The notes: generated by a model from the letters alone, not told the origin. A stretch of DNA of 37,660 nucleotides from Pacificibacter marinus (GCF_018860665.1 NZ_JAHKPK010000001.1:1-37660), one strand, 5' to 3'. Positions 8,753 through 17,809 are shown, counted from the first letter of the stretch. Translations and numbers: made by a program.

Positions 8753-9544
8753 ATGACACGGATCGACGATAAATTTGCCGCGCTGAAAGCCGCAGGGAAA
8801 AAAGCCTTCGTGGCCTATGTTATGGCCGGAGATCCTGACGAGGAAAAAGCGCTGGACATCATCAAGGCGCTGCCGGCGGCAGGCGTGGACATCATCGAAT
8901 TGGGTATTCCTTTCACCGACCCCATGGCCGACGGCGGCACCATTCAATTGGCAGGTCAACGCGCGCTTGAGGCAGGCATGACCTTGCAAAAGACACTTGA
9001 TATGGCCGCAGCGTTTCGGGCGTTTGATGATACCACACCGATCGTGATGATGGGCTATTACAATCCGATCTATTCACGCGGCGTGGACCAGTTCCTGGTG
9101 GACGCGAAAGCGGCCGGCGTTGACGGTTTGATCGTTGTCGACCTGCCCCCTGAGGAAGACGACGAGCTGTGCATTCCCGCGCAAGCCGCGGGTCTGAATT
9201 TCATTCGCCTTGCGACACCGACCACAGACGCGAAACGCTTGCCAAAGGTTTTGACCAACACCTCTGGCTTTGTCTACTACGTCTCAGTGAACGGCGTAAC
9301 GGGCGCAGCTGAAGCGTCCGGCGACAGCGTTGGTCCCGAAGTGGCGCGGATCAAATCGCATACGGATCTGCCTGTAATCGTTGGTTTTGGCGTGAACACG
9401 CCGCAGAAAGCCCGCGAAATCGCATCAATTTCCGATGGTACTGTTGTGGGCTCTGCTATTGTGAACCAGATCGCCCAAGGCAAATCTGTCGAAGAGGTTG
9501 CAGCTTTCGTGAAAACATTGGCGGATGGCGCGCATAGCGCCTAA
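8753..9544 (+). CDS. trpA: Tryptophan synthase alpha chain
   Basis: 263 aa; the ATG at 8753 has GGAG seven bases upstream. The open frame extends much further 5' but only as the reverse of ychF. The catalytic residues fall exactly at the E. coli numbering: Glu49 in DIIELGIPF and Asp60 in DPMADG. GYYNP and FGVNTP phosphate-binding blocks follow. The enzyme cleaves indole-3-glycerol phosphate to indole, which is channelled to TrpB. trpB and trpF lie about 9 kb away on the other strand, so trpA is transcribed separately here. Confidence 0.97.
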   Translation: MTRIDDKFAALKAAGKKAFVAYVMAGDPDEEKALDIIKALPAAGVDIIELGIPFTDPMADGGTIQLAGQRALEAGMTLQKTLDMAAAFRAFDDTTPIVMMGYYNPIYSRGVDQFLVDAKAAGVDGLIVVDLPPEEDDELCIPAQAAGLNFIRLATPTTDAKRLPKVLTNTSGFVYYVSVNGVTGAAEASGDSVGPEVARIKSHTDLPVIVGFGVNTPQKAREIASISDGTVVGSAIVNQIAQGKSVEEVAAFVKTLADGAHSA

Positions 9545-9572
9545 GCCCCCACCACACAGAAAAATCCAGTCA

Positions 9573-9597
9573 AAGGGGGCCCAAAGGCTCCCTTATT
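9573..9597 (+). terminator. Rho-independent terminator after trpA
   Basis: AAGGGGGCC pairs with GGCTCCCTT (one G-T wobble) around CAAA and is followed by ATTATC. The 3' T-run is short. Confidence 0.6.
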
Positions 9598-9620
9598 ATC
9601 TTTGCCAAATTAAACTCAGC

Positions 9621-10526
9621 CTAAAGTTGACCCTTCAAAAAATGTGCGGCCTGTTCCAAAGCATTGAAAGACGGGGCATAGAATTGGCCGAAATGCGCGA
9701 ACCCATGCGGCACATCTTTAACTTGTATGTAAGTATATCGCACGCCTGCTTGCGCCAATTCCCCCGCCAACCATTTGGTGTCTGAGGCCAAGCAGTCCAA
9801 TTCAGCTTCGCACAGATAAGCGGGCGGCAAATCATGCAATTTGGATTTGGACAAATCGCCATATTTCGGGTCGCTGTGATCGCCAAGATACCAATCCCAC
9901 ATGCGCGCCATGGCCTCAGTCGTTAGCCCATGATCGCCTGCGCCAAAAGCCTTGTGCGACGTTGTGTCAAACAGGCGTCGATAACAGCCATACCATAACA
10001 GCAAAGCCGAAATCACGTCGCCGCGCCCATCATCGCGCAGACGCAAAGCCGCCCCCAACGCCAGATTGGCCCCCGCACTGTCACCGGCGAGAATGATCTT
10101 GGCATGGGGCTTAGTTCTGATCGTATCGTCAATAAGCTGCATCAGATGATCCAAACCCGCAGGATATGGATGTTCAGGCGCAAGCGGATACTCAGGCCCC
10201 AAAACCTCATAGCCGGTCAATGCCGCCAGATCCGTCATAAGCCCACCATGGGTGATCGTATCGCCCGTCACCCAACCACCGCCATGCGCATAAATAATCA
10301 CAGCAGATCGATCCACAGATTTGGGCAGAAAGCGTCGCAAAGCGCCAATGTCCATCACCTCAACCTGATCCTTCAAACGCCCGACAAGCCCAGCGCGTGC
10401 TTTACGAGCCGCCTTGCGGATCATCGGCATGTCTTCTTTCGCGTCGCCCACAAGGTTCGGCGCGGAAAAGCGTTGTGAAGTCTCAAGCAAAGCAGGATCG
10501 GGGCGCTTGGAACTTGTTTCAGTCAT
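9621..10526 (-). CDS. Alpha/beta hydrolase, hormone-sensitive lipase (family IV) esterase
   Basis: 301 aa. The oxyanion-hole motif HGGGW is at 81-85 and the nucleophile elbow GDSAGAN carries Ser150. A YPLAPEHPYPAG block follows HGGGW as usual in family IV. The likely acid is an Asp in the AELDCLASD region and the base is the His in VPHGFAHF near the C-terminus. Such enzymes hydrolyse short-chain esters. There is no signal peptide, so it is cytoplasmic. It stands alone, convergent with trpA and divergent from the polyamine genes. Physiological substrate unknown. Confidence 0.85.
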   Translation of the reverse strand: MTETSSKRPDPALLETSQRFSAPNLVGDAKEDMPMIRKAARKARAGLVGRLKDQVEVMDIGALRRFLPKSVDRSAVIIYAHGGGWVTGDTITHGGLMTDLAALTGYEVLGPEYPLAPEHPYPAGLDHLMQLIDDTIRTKPHAKIILAGDSAGANLALGAALRLRDDGRGDVISALLLWYGCYRRLFDTTSHKAFGAGDHGLTTEAMARMWDWYLGDHSDPKYGDLSKSKLHDLPPAYLCEAELDCLASDTKWLAGELAQAGVRYTYIQVKDVPHGFAHFGQFYAPSFNALEQAAHFLKGQL

Positions 10527-10710
10527 ATCTTGGGCCAGCCATATTTTTGATCAGTTATATAAGTGTCTTTTCTGGGGGATAGTTTTTGGCACAAGAGCAC
10601 CGCAACACAAGCGAAATCAACCCTTGGCAAAACGGGTTTCACTTGCCCGAAAGGTCAAAAGACACTACCTGAACCCTTCATATATTTTTTAATGCAGCCG
10701 TGAGACCCCG

Positions 10711-11820
10711 ATGATCCAGACGCCATACTACCTCATCGACAAAGCCCGTCTTTTGCCAAATATGGAAAAGATCGCGCATCTGCGTGAAATGTCTGGCGCC
10801 AAGGCCTTGTTGGCGCTCAAATGTTTTGCCAGCTGGCCTGTGTTTGATTTCATGTCCGATTACATGGATGGCACCACCTCGTCGTCTTTATACGAGGTTA
10901 AGCTGGGCCGCGAAAAGTTCGGACCTGACAAAGGCAAAGAAACCCACGCCTATTCTGTCGCTTGGGCGGATCACGAAATCGACGAGGTCTTGCGTGTCTC
11001 TGACAAAGTGATCTTCAACACCGCGGCACAGCTTTTGCGTTTTGAAAGCCAGTCCCGCGACCACACGCGCGGGTTGCGCGTCAATCCCGGTGTGTCGACC
11101 TCCGACTTTGATCTGGCTGATCCGGCGCGGCCTTTCTCGCGTCTTGGCGAACACACGGCGGCGGGCATCGCCCCTGTTGCGGATTTGATCTCGGGCTTTA
11201 TGTTTCACAACAATTGCGAGAACGACGATTTTGACCGCTTTGATGAAATGCTCGGCCATATCGAAGATCGCTTTGGCGCGCTGATCAAGCAAATGCATTG
11301 GATCTCGCTTGGTGGCGGCATACATTTTACCGGCGATGACTATCCGCTTGCGCGCTTTGCCGAACGCCTGAAACGCTTTTCTGGCGAAAACGAAGTGCAA
11401 GTTTATCTGGAACCCGGCGAAGCGGCGATCACGGGATCGACCACCTTGGAAGTCTCTGTCCTGGACACCCTACACAATGGTAAGAACCTTGCCATCGTCG
11501 ACAGCTCCATCGAGGCGCATATGCTGGACCTCTTGATCTATCGTGAAAATGCCAAAATCAGCCCCAACATCGGCGCGCATGACTGGATGGTCTGCGGCAA
11601 ATCTTGCTTGGCAGGTGATATATTTGGCGAATTTAAGTTCGAAAAACCACTTCAAACCGGCGACCGCCTGTCCATTCAGGACGCAGGCGGTTACACAATG
11701 GTTAAGAAAAACTGGTTCAATGGCGTCAAGATGCCTGCCATCGCTGTGCGCGAACTGGACGGCTCGGTCAATCTCGTGCGCGATTTTGACTATTCTGATT
11801 TCGTTGCGGCGCTGGGGTAA
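10711..11820 (+). CDS. nspC: Carboxynorspermidine/carboxyspermidine decarboxylase
   Basis: 369 aa, PLP-dependent fold III (alanine racemase-like) decarboxylase. The N-terminal Lys37 in LLALKCF is the expected PLP lysine, and the C-terminal half has the GDIFGEF and DAGGYTMVKK blocks of the NspC family. The enzyme decarboxylates carboxy(nor)spermidine to (nor)spermidine, the last step of the aspartate-semialdehyde polyamine route. The partner dehydrogenase lies 48 nt downstream, so the pair is an operon. Upstream, 184 nt separate it from the divergent esterase gene and should contain the promoter. Confidence 0.92.
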   Translation: MIQTPYYLIDKARLLPNMEKIAHLREMSGAKALLALKCFASWPVFDFMSDYMDGTTSSSLYEVKLGREKFGPDKGKETHAYSVAWADHEIDEVLRVSDKVIFNTAAQLLRFESQSRDHTRGLRVNPGVSTSDFDLADPARPFSRLGEHTAAGIAPVADLISGFMFHNNCENDDFDRFDEMLGHIEDRFGALIKQMHWISLGGGIHFTGDDYPLARFAERLKRFSGENEVQVYLEPGEAAITGSTTLEVSVLDTLHNGKNLAIVDSSIEAHMLDLLIYRENAKISPNIGAHDWMVCGKSCLAGDIFGEFKFEKPLQTGDRLSIQDAGGYTMVKKNWFNGVKMPAIAVRELDGSVNLVRDFDYSDFVAALG

Positions 11821-11868
11821 CTCCCTAAGCTGCTCACACACCCAACCCACCAAAGGGGGTCTTTTGCA

Positions 11869-13116
11869 TTGACTAAGAACGTACTCATCATCGGCGCTGG
11901 CGGCGTCGCTCAGGTCGTCTTGCACAAATGTGCGCAAAACAACGATGTGTTTGGCGAAATCCATATCGCCAGCCGCACGCTTTCCAAATGCGAAAGCTTG
12001 CTTGAGACTGTCGCAGACAAAAACGCGATGAAACAAGAGGGCGTTCTTGCGGCGCATCAAGTCGACGCGATGGACACAAGTGCAGTTGCGGCGCTGATCC
12101 GCAAAATTGACGCCGAGATCGTGATCAACGTTGGGTCTGCTTTCGTCAACATGACGGTGCTTGACGCCTGTATCGAAACAGGTGCCGCCTACATCGACAC
12201 AGCGATCCATGAAGACCCTGCAAAAATTTGCGAAACGCCGCCGTGGTACGCCAATTATGAGTGGAAGAAACGCGACCTATGCGCCGAGAAAGGCATCACC
12301 GCCATCTTGGGCGCGGGCTTTGATCCGGGCGTTGTGAATGCCTTCGCGCGCTTTGCGATTGATGAATTCATGGACGAGGTCACATCTATCGACATCGTTG
12401 ACATCAACGCAGGCGATCACGGCAAATATTTCGCGACCAACTTTGATCCTGAAATCAATTTCCGCGAATTCACTGGCACGGTCTATTCATGGCAACAAGG
12501 CGCGTGGCAAAGCAACGAGATGTTCGAAGTGGGCAAAGTCTGGGACATGCCCGTTGTCGGCCCATCGCAGGCCTATATGTCTGGTCATGACGAGGTGCAT
12601 TCGCTGTCAGCCAACTACCCGCAAGCTGACGTGCGCTTTTGGATGGGCTTCGGCGATCACTACATCAACGTCTTTACCGTATTGAAAAACCTTGGCCTTT
12701 TGTCAGAGCAACCCGTGACGACCGCCGAAGGACAAGAGGTTGTGCCGCTCAAACTGGTTAAAGCTGTGCTGCCTGATCCATCGTCCTTGGCGCCGAATTA
12801 CACTGGCAAAACATGTATTGGCGATCTGGTCAAAGGCACAAAAGACGGCGAACCAGTAGAAGTCTTCGTCTACAACGTGGCCGACCACAAAGACGCCTAT
12901 AACGAGGTTGGGTCGCAAGGCATTTCCTATACCGCAGGCGTGCCGCCTGTTGCAGCAGCACTATTGGTCGCGAATGGCGCATGGGACACGAAAACCATGC
13001 GCAACGTGGAAGAGCTTGATCCCAAACCATTTTTCACCATCATGGACCGTATCGGCCTGCCGACACGCGTTCAAATCGGTGGATTGGGCGGCAAGGACCA
13101 AGCCTGGAACGCATAA
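11869..13116 (+). CDS. Carboxynorspermidine/carboxyspermidine dehydrogenase (saccharopine dehydrogenase-like)
   Basis: 415 aa. The N-terminal dinucleotide-binding motif VLIIGAGGVAQVV (5-17) and overall character match saccharopine dehydrogenase-like carboxynorspermidine synthases. These condense L-aspartate semialdehyde with a diamine and reduce the imine with NADPH. The start appears to be TTG (11869), supported by AAGGGGG nine bases upstream and by the N-terminal strand MTKNVLIIGAGG beginning there. The product feeds nspC immediately upstream. Whether the main product is spermidine or norspermidine cannot be told from sequence. Confidence 0.9.
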   Translation: MTKNVLIIGAGGVAQVVLHKCAQNNDVFGEIHIASRTLSKCESLLETVADKNAMKQEGVLAAHQVDAMDTSAVAALIRKIDAEIVINVGSAFVNMTVLDACIETGAAYIDTAIHEDPAKICETPPWYANYEWKKRDLCAEKGITAILGAGFDPGVVNAFARFAIDEFMDEVTSIDIVDINAGDHGKYFATNFDPEINFREFTGTVYSWQQGAWQSNEMFEVGKVWDMPVVGPSQAYMSGHDEVHSLSANYPQADVRFWMGFGDHYINVFTVLKNLGLLSEQPVTTAEGQEVVPLKLVKAVLPDPSSLAPNYTGKTCIGDLVKGTKDGEPVEVFVYNVADHKDAYNEVGSQGISYTAGVPPVAAALLVANGAWDTKTMRNVEELDPKPFFTIMDRIGLPTRVQIGGLGGKDQAWNA

Positions 13117-13137
13117 GCGCGCGCACATAAATCATTC

Positions 13138-13164
13138 AAAAGCCCGCATCATATGCGGGCTTTT
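13138..13164. terminator. Rho-independent terminator of the polyamine operon
   Basis: AAAAGCCCGCAT pairs perfectly with ATGCGGGCTTTT around three bases. It is a compact 12-bp stem ending in T4. Confidence 0.9.
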
Positions 13165-13230
13165 GCGTTTCTGACCCTACTTTTGCGCAGCACAATGCGA
13201 AACATACGAAATTAGATTGCGCGATATGAC

Positions 13231-13261
13231 CTGAATTGGTAACTGAACATAACCAATTCAG
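13231..13261 (+). promoter_or_regulatory. Perfect inverted repeat, probable operator in the lactate dehydrogenase leader
   Basis: CTGAATTGGT at 13231-13240 and its exact reverse complement ACCAATTCAG at 13252-13261 are separated by 11 bases and end just before the ribosome binding site (AAAGAGG). The half-site AATTGGT/ACCAATT resembles those of GntR-family LldR/PdhR repressors, although those usually have a much shorter spacer. A hairpin in the mRNA leader is the alternative reading. Confidence 0.55.
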
Positions 13262-13277
13262 ACCAAAGAGGTGCCTC

Positions 13278-14441
13278 ATGGCCGTCATCACAAACATTGC
13301 TGATCTCAAACGTCAACACAAACGACGCACGCCAAAGATGTTCTACGACTACTGCGAAAGCGGGTCTTGGACCGAACAAACCTTTCGCGAGAACACCTCT
13401 GATTTTGATCAAATTCGGTTCCGCCAACGCATCGCTGTAGACATGACAGGGCGCTCGACCGAGACAAAGATGATCGGTCAAGACGTTGCCATGCCCGTGG
13501 CGCTTGCCCCTGTTGGGTTGACAGGAATGCAATGTGCTGATGGCGAAATCAAAGCCGCGAAAGCCGCCGAAAAATTTGGCGTGCCCTTCACGCTGTCCAC
13601 GATGTCTGTCTGTTCAATCGAGGAAGTCGCCAAACACACGACCAAACCCTTTTGGTTCCAGCTCTATGTGATGCGCGACCAAGAGTTTTTGGAAGGCATC
13701 ATCCAGCGCGCCAAAGACGCGAATTGTTCCGCGCTCGTTTTGACGCTCGATTTGCAAATCTTGGGGCAGCGCCACAAAGATTTAAAGAACGGGTTGTCTG
13801 TTCCTTTGCGCCCGACAGCTGGCAACATGTTAGACCTCGCGACCAAATGGCGTTGGGGTATGGGTATGCTGGGCACAAAGAACAAATCTTTTGGCAATAT
13901 TGTCGGCCATGCCCGCGGCGTCAGCAACATGGGGTCTTTGATGACATGGACAGCCGAGCAATTCGACCCGCGCCTTGACTGGGAAAAAATTGCAAAAATC
14001 AAAGAGATGTGGGGCGGAAAGCTCATTCTTAAAGGCATCATGGAACCCGAAGATGCGCTCAAAGCCGTAGAAGTGGGCGCGGATGCCATCGTCGTGTCGA
14101 ACCATGGTGGACGTCAGCTGGATGGAGCTTTGTCATCAATCAAAATGCTGCCCGCGATCATCGATGCCGTGGGAGACCAAATCGAAGTGCATCTGGACAG
14201 TGGCATTCGCTCTGGTCAGGACGTCCTCAAAGCCATCGCAATGGGGGCAAAAGGCACCTATATTGGTCGCGCCTTTATCCACGGTCTTGGGGCCAATGGC
14301 GAAGCTGGCGTTACAAAAGCGCTTGAAGTGATCCACAAAGAAATGGATCTGACCATGGCGCTTTGCGGGCGCAGACATATCGAAACAATGGACCGCGAAA
14401 CAGTCCTCGTGCCTAAAAACTTTGCTGGCGACTGGGCCTAA
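13278..14441 (+). CDS. lldD: FMN-dependent L-lactate dehydrogenase / alpha-hydroxy acid oxidase family
   Basis: 387 aa from the ATG at 13278, chosen for AAAGAGG seven bases upstream. It shows an FMN-dependent alpha-hydroxy acid dehydrogenase TIM barrel: PVALAPVGLTGM (about 73-84), LILKGI with Lys252, the catalytic His276 in SNHGGRQLDG, and the phosphate site DSGIRSGQD. E. coli LldD oxidises L-lactate to pyruvate at the membrane and passes electrons to quinone. No permease or regulator is adjacent. A perfect inverted repeat directly upstream suggests control by a GntR-type repressor. Glycolate or mandelate oxidase activity cannot be excluded. Confidence 0.88.
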   Translation: MAVITNIADLKRQHKRRTPKMFYDYCESGSWTEQTFRENTSDFDQIRFRQRIAVDMTGRSTETKMIGQDVAMPVALAPVGLTGMQCADGEIKAAKAAEKFGVPFTLSTMSVCSIEEVAKHTTKPFWFQLYVMRDQEFLEGIIQRAKDANCSALVLTLDLQILGQRHKDLKNGLSVPLRPTAGNMLDLATKWRWGMGMLGTKNKSFGNIVGHARGVSNMGSLMTWTAEQFDPRLDWEKIAKIKEMWGGKLILKGIMEPEDALKAVEVGADAIVVSNHGGRQLDGALSSIKMLPAIIDAVGDQIEVHLDSGIRSGQDVLKAIAMGAKGTYIGRAFIHGLGANGEAGVTKALEVIHKEMDLTMALCGRRHIETMDRETVLVPKNFAGDWA

Positions 14442-14451
14442 CACATCTCAA

Positions 14452-14493
14452 ATAAAAAAACCTCTGCGCTCAACATTGGCTGAGCGCAGAGGT
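14452..14493 (-). terminator. Strong Rho-independent terminator (minus strand, MFS gene)
   Basis: A 13-bp perfect stem (ACCTCTGCGCTCA with TGAGCGCAGAGGT) around an 8-nt loop. On the minus strand it is followed by seven T residues, so it mainly ends the MFS transcript; on the plus strand there is no T-run. Confidence 0.88.
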
Positions 14494-14545
14494 CATTTAG
14501 TCTACTTGCAGGGGCTTCTCTCAGGGGGGCTTGCACGGGCGAAAT

Positions 14546-15715
14546 TTACGCCCCTGAATACGACCCTGCGGCACGTTTTGATTTAATCATCAACACGGCC
14601 GGAATGATGGTCGCGACCAACCCCGCCACTATGACAAAAGCCACGCGCAACCCCCAGTGCTGTGACACAAATCCGATCAGCGCAGGTCCGATAAAAAAGC
14701 CCGAAAACCCGAACATCCAAGCCCGCGAAATCGCGACTGCGCGTTGTTCACGGTGCACAAGTTTGCCCAGTAATGAATTCGCCGTAGGCACAATCACCGC
14801 CATGCCAATTGCCGAGATGCCGATCCCCAACAAAGCAACCGTTTGCGTCGGCGCAAGGGCCATCACCAAAGATCCGATCACGCCAAAAACACCGGACCAA
14901 AGCACGACACGTTCTTCACCTAGTTTTTCTGTGAACACCTGCCCCAAAAGGCGCACCGTGAACATCACCAACCCCAGCGTGGTGGGGCCAAAACTGCCAT
15001 GCCCGACAGCGCCCCCCAACTCGCGCTCAATGAACAACGCGGACCATGATTCTGTGGCGTTTTCGCCCACAAATGACACGAACAACATCACAGCCACTGT
15101 CAAAATAAAAAACCAAGGTAAAGACGCTGGTGCAGCGGCATCGCCCTCTTCTTTATGCATAGGCTTCCAGTTTTTTTCCCATGTCAGCACAGACACGAAT
15201 AACAAAATCCCTCCCATAAACGGAAAGACTTCGGCGATTCCCATACCTGATTGACGCATCCAACCCACAGCCAGTGCTGAGAGACCAAAACACAGAGAGA
15301 ACATCGCATGATTGACGTTCATCAAATGCAAACCGTGGCGTTCCTCAAGTTCGGACAGCCGCATGTTTGAGGTGATGTCAAAGCCAGACACCCCTGCCCC
15401 CAAAACGACCATCATCACAAACATAAACGGCAACGAATGCGCAAATACTGGTAGTTGCGACAACAACGCCAAAAGTACGGCCAGCACAGGCAATTGATAT
15501 TTTCCAAGTGCTTTCGCCACTTTAGGCGCCAGAAACATCGCGGCCATACCGCCGATAGCAGCCGTCATAAGGGCCCAGCCCAACTGCGCGTCAGAAGCGC
15601 CGACTTGCGCTTTCAGTTCCGGCACCATGGCCGAAAAGGTCCCCCAGTATAAGCCAACAATCCCGAGACCAAAAAAAGGTGCCCGCGACACTTTCACAGC
15701 TTTCAAAATAGACAT
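14546..15715 (-). CDS. MFS transporter
   Basis: 389 aa from the ATG at 15715, preceded by AGGGGA; an upstream extension to 15769 is less likely. About twelve hydrophobic segments are visible in two groups of six with a charged loop in the middle (WEKNWKPMHKEEGD), typical of the major facilitator superfamily. It begins FFGLGIVGLYWGTFSAMVPELKAQVGASDAQLGWALMT-like, similar to the YbjJ/fucose-permease-like group. Inner-membrane transporter. Substrate not deducible from sequence or neighbours. Confidence 0.88.
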   Translation of the reverse strand: MSILKAVKVSRAPFFGLGIVGLYWGTFSAMVPELKAQVGASDAQLGWALMTAAIGGMAAMFLAPKVAKALGKYQLPVLAVLLALLSQLPVFAHSLPFMFVMMVVLGAGVSGFDITSNMRLSELEERHGLHLMNVNHAMFSLCFGLSALAVGWMRQSGMGIAEVFPFMGGILLFVSVLTWEKNWKPMHKEEGDAAAPASLPWFFILTVAVMLFVSFVGENATESWSALFIERELGGAVGHGSFGPTTLGLVMFTVRLLGQVFTEKLGEERVVLWSGVFGVIGSLVMALAPTQTVALLGIGISAIGMAVIVPTANSLLGKLVHREQRAVAISRAWMFGFSGFFIGPALIGFVSQHWGLRVAFVIVAGLVATIIPAVLMIKSKRAAGSYSGA

Positions 15716-15872
15716 AATATTTTCCCCTAGCGCGGCCCCAATGGGCGTCAGGTCAATTGTCGACCACATCCCTCAAAGCGCTTTGGGCAAACTATTGGAA
15801 AGCGAAAAGTCATACAATACAACTTCGCAATCTCTAGGTTCACTCTTTGTGACCTTGAATTACAAAAAACTC

Positions 15873-15901
15873 TTTCAATTATAGGGAATCTCGCCTATAC
15901 G
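15873..15901 (+). promoter_or_regulatory. Possible sigma-70 promoter for rplY
   Basis: TTTCAA and TATACG are separated by 17 bases, 62 bases before the rplY ATG. The -35 match is poor. An overlapping TTGAAT/TTATAG pair slightly upstream is an alternative. Confidence 0.3.
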
Positions 15902-15963
15902 CGCGACTTCACGCGGGTCTACAGCCTTGGAGGAGGCCCGCCCTAAAATATTGGAGATTTATT

Positions 15964-16590
15964 ATGGCTGGTGAGATTCCTGATCTTGTTGCCACGGAAC
16001 GTACGGGGACAGGCAAGGGCGCCGCTCGTCAAGCACGTCGCGACGGCTTGGTTCCAGGTATCGTTTACGGTGGTGAAGCTGATCCTTTGCCGATCAACAT
16101 CCCGTTCAACGTTCTTTTGAAACGCCTTAAGCAAGGCCGTTTCTTGTCCACTTTGTTCAACCTCAAAGTTGAAGGTCAAGAAGACGTTCGCGTCATCTGC
16201 CGCGGTGTGCAGCGCCACGTGGTGAAAGACCTTCCAACGCACGTTGACTTCATGCGCCTAAAACGCAACTCGCTCATCAACCTCTTCATTCCTGTTGAGA
16301 TTATTGGCGAAGAAGAAGCACCTGGCATGAAAAAGGGTGGCGTTGTAACGCACGTTCGTACAGAGGTCGAGCTTATCGTGACTGCTGGCGACATTCCTGA
16401 GAAAATCACTCTGGACGTGTCTGCAGGTAACCTCGGTGATGTGTACCACATCTCTGACATCACGCTTCCTGCAGGTGCTAAATCTGTGATTGACCGTGAT
16501 TTCGTTATCGCGAACATCACTGCGCCAGCTGGTCTGGGCTCATCTGATGATGAAGACGAAGCGACAGAAGTAGAAGCAGCAGAAGCGTAA
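15964..16590 (+). CDS. rplY: 50S ribosomal protein L25/general stress protein Ctc
   Basis: 208 aa, the long Ctc/TL5 form. An N-terminal 5S rRNA-binding L25 domain (about 5-95, with [24 protein letters not shown]) is followed by a beta-rich C-terminal domain and an acidic tail ([14 protein letters not shown]). GGAG lies eight bases before the ATG. It is followed by pth, the common rplY-pth pairing in bacteria, although a strong terminator separates them here. Confidence 0.97.
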   Translation: MAGEIPDLVATERTGTGKGAARQARRDGLVPGIVYGGEADPLPINIPFNVLLKRLKQGRFLSTLFNLKVEGQEDVRVICRGVQRHVVKDLPTHVDFMRLKRNSLINLFIPVEIIGEEEAPGMKKGGVVTHVRTEVELIVTAGDIPEKITLDVSAGNLGDVYHISDITLPAGAKSVIDRDFVIANITAPAGLGSSDDEDEATEVEAAEA

Positions 16591-16616
16591 GCTTTTCCGC
16601 TCTTCGACAAAATTGA

Positions 16617-16646
16617 AACGCGGGCCTTCGGGTTCGCGTTTTTTTT
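16617..16646 (+). terminator. Rho-independent terminator after rplY
   Basis: AACGCGGGCC pairs with GGTTCGCGTT (two G-T pairs) around a UUCG tetraloop and is followed by eight T. Confidence 0.92.
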
Positions 16647-16718
16647 ATGCGTGGCGTCAATCACGCATAGCGCAACACGCCCTGTTCCCCTAAAATTCTT
16701 TCAAACAGGAGACCCCAC

Positions 16719-17432
16719 ATGAAGCTTTTCGTCGGCCTCGGCAATCCAGGTGCAAAGTACGCAGGCAATCGCCACAACATCGGCTTTATGGTTGTCGACC
16801 GTATCGCCGAAGAAGCGGGATTTGCGCCTTGGCGTGCCAAATTTCAAGGAAAAGTGTCCGAAGGCAAACTCGGCAGCGAAAAGGTGGTCTTGCTGAAACC
16901 CGAAACTTTTATGAATCTGTCTGGGCAATCCGTGGGCGAAGCCATGCGGTTTTACAAACTTGAACCTGCAGATGTTGTGGTCTTCCACGATGAACTGGAT
17001 TTGGCCCCCGGCAAAGCCCGCGTTAAAACCGGCGGCGGTCATGCGGGGCACAACGGGTTACGATCCATGCACCAACACATCGGAGCCGATTATGACCGTG
17101 TGCGTTTGGGCATCGGCCACCCCGGTCACAAAGACCGAGTGGCAGGCTATGTGCTATCTGATTTTGCCAAAGCGGACCAAGACTGGCTGGATGACTTGAT
17201 CCGTGGCTGCGTAGATGGCGCGGCAGCTTTAGCGGCGGGTGACAGTGCAAAATTCGGCAATGCTGTGGGTCTGCGCGTCAATCCCCCCCGCTCAGGCGGC
17301 GGTGGGAACCCCAAGGCCAATCGACCAGAGACCACTCCCCATGCGCCCCCCAAACCCGCTGCACCAAAGACAGACAGCGCACAATCTGACACCCGCAGCC
17401 CGCTTCAAAAGCTCAAGGATAAATTCAAATGA
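16719..17432 (+). CDS. pth: Peptidyl-tRNA hydrolase
   Basis: 237 aa. The Pth core has GLGNPGAKYAGNRHNIGF at the N-terminus, including catalytic His20 by family alignment, then LLKPETFMNLSGQSV, FHDELDL and GGGHAGHNGLRS. It releases peptidyl-tRNAs that drop off the ribosome. The core ends near residue 190. About 45 further residues are Pro/Ala/Lys-rich (HAPPKPAAPKT) and low in complexity, longer than the E. coli enzyme (194 aa). AGGAGA precedes the ATG. Its stop overlaps the start of the DUF2237 gene by ATGA. Confidence 0.96.
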   Translation: MKLFVGLGNPGAKYAGNRHNIGFMVVDRIAEEAGFAPWRAKFQGKVSEGKLGSEKVVLLKPETFMNLSGQSVGEAMRFYKLEPADVVVFHDELDLAPGKARVKTGGGHAGHNGLRSMHQHIGADYDRVRLGIGHPGHKDRVAGYVLSDFAKADQDWLDDLIRGCVDGAAALAAGDSAKFGNAVGLRVNPPRSGGGGNPKANRPETTPHAPPKPAAPKTDSAQSDTRSPLQKLKDKFK

Positions 17433-17809
17433 TCAAACCGCACACAAGCGAGAATGTACTGGGCGGCACCTTAGAGCTTTGTTCTACGAAACCACTGACA
17501 GGCTACTTCCGCGATGGTGCTTGCAACACTTGCGTTGAGGACACGGGGTCACATACCGTCTGCGCGGTCATGACCGACGAGTTTTTGGCCTTTTCCAAAT
17601 ATGTCGGCAACGACTTATCGACGCCGCATCCAGAGTTCGGCTTTGTTGGCCTGAAGGCAGGTGACGCTTGGTGCCTGTGTGCAGGGCGTTTTCTGCAGGC
17701 CCATGACGAGGGCTGCGCGCCCAAGGTCAATCTAGCGGCTACACATATGAGGGCGCTCAATATCGTGCCTTTGGCGGTCTTAAAATTGCACGCCGTGGAT
17801 GCGGCTTAG
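17429..17809 (+). CDS. DUF2237 family protein, cysteine-rich
   Basis: 126 aa. It matches the DUF2237 family by its GGxLExCSxxPxTGxxRDGxCxT opening and the KxGDxWCLCAxRFxxA block. Seven cysteines (18, 32, 35, 45, 82, 84, 96) suggest a metal site or redox role; the function of the family is not known. It overlaps pth by 4 nt (ATGA), so it is translationally coupled to it. Confidence 0.88.
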   Translation: MIKPHTSENVLGGTLELCSTKPLTGYFRDGACNTCVEDTGSHTVCAVMTDEFLAFSKYVGNDLSTPHPEFGFVGLKAGDAWCLCAGRFLQAHDEGCAPKVNLAATHMRALNIVPLAVLKLHAVDAA

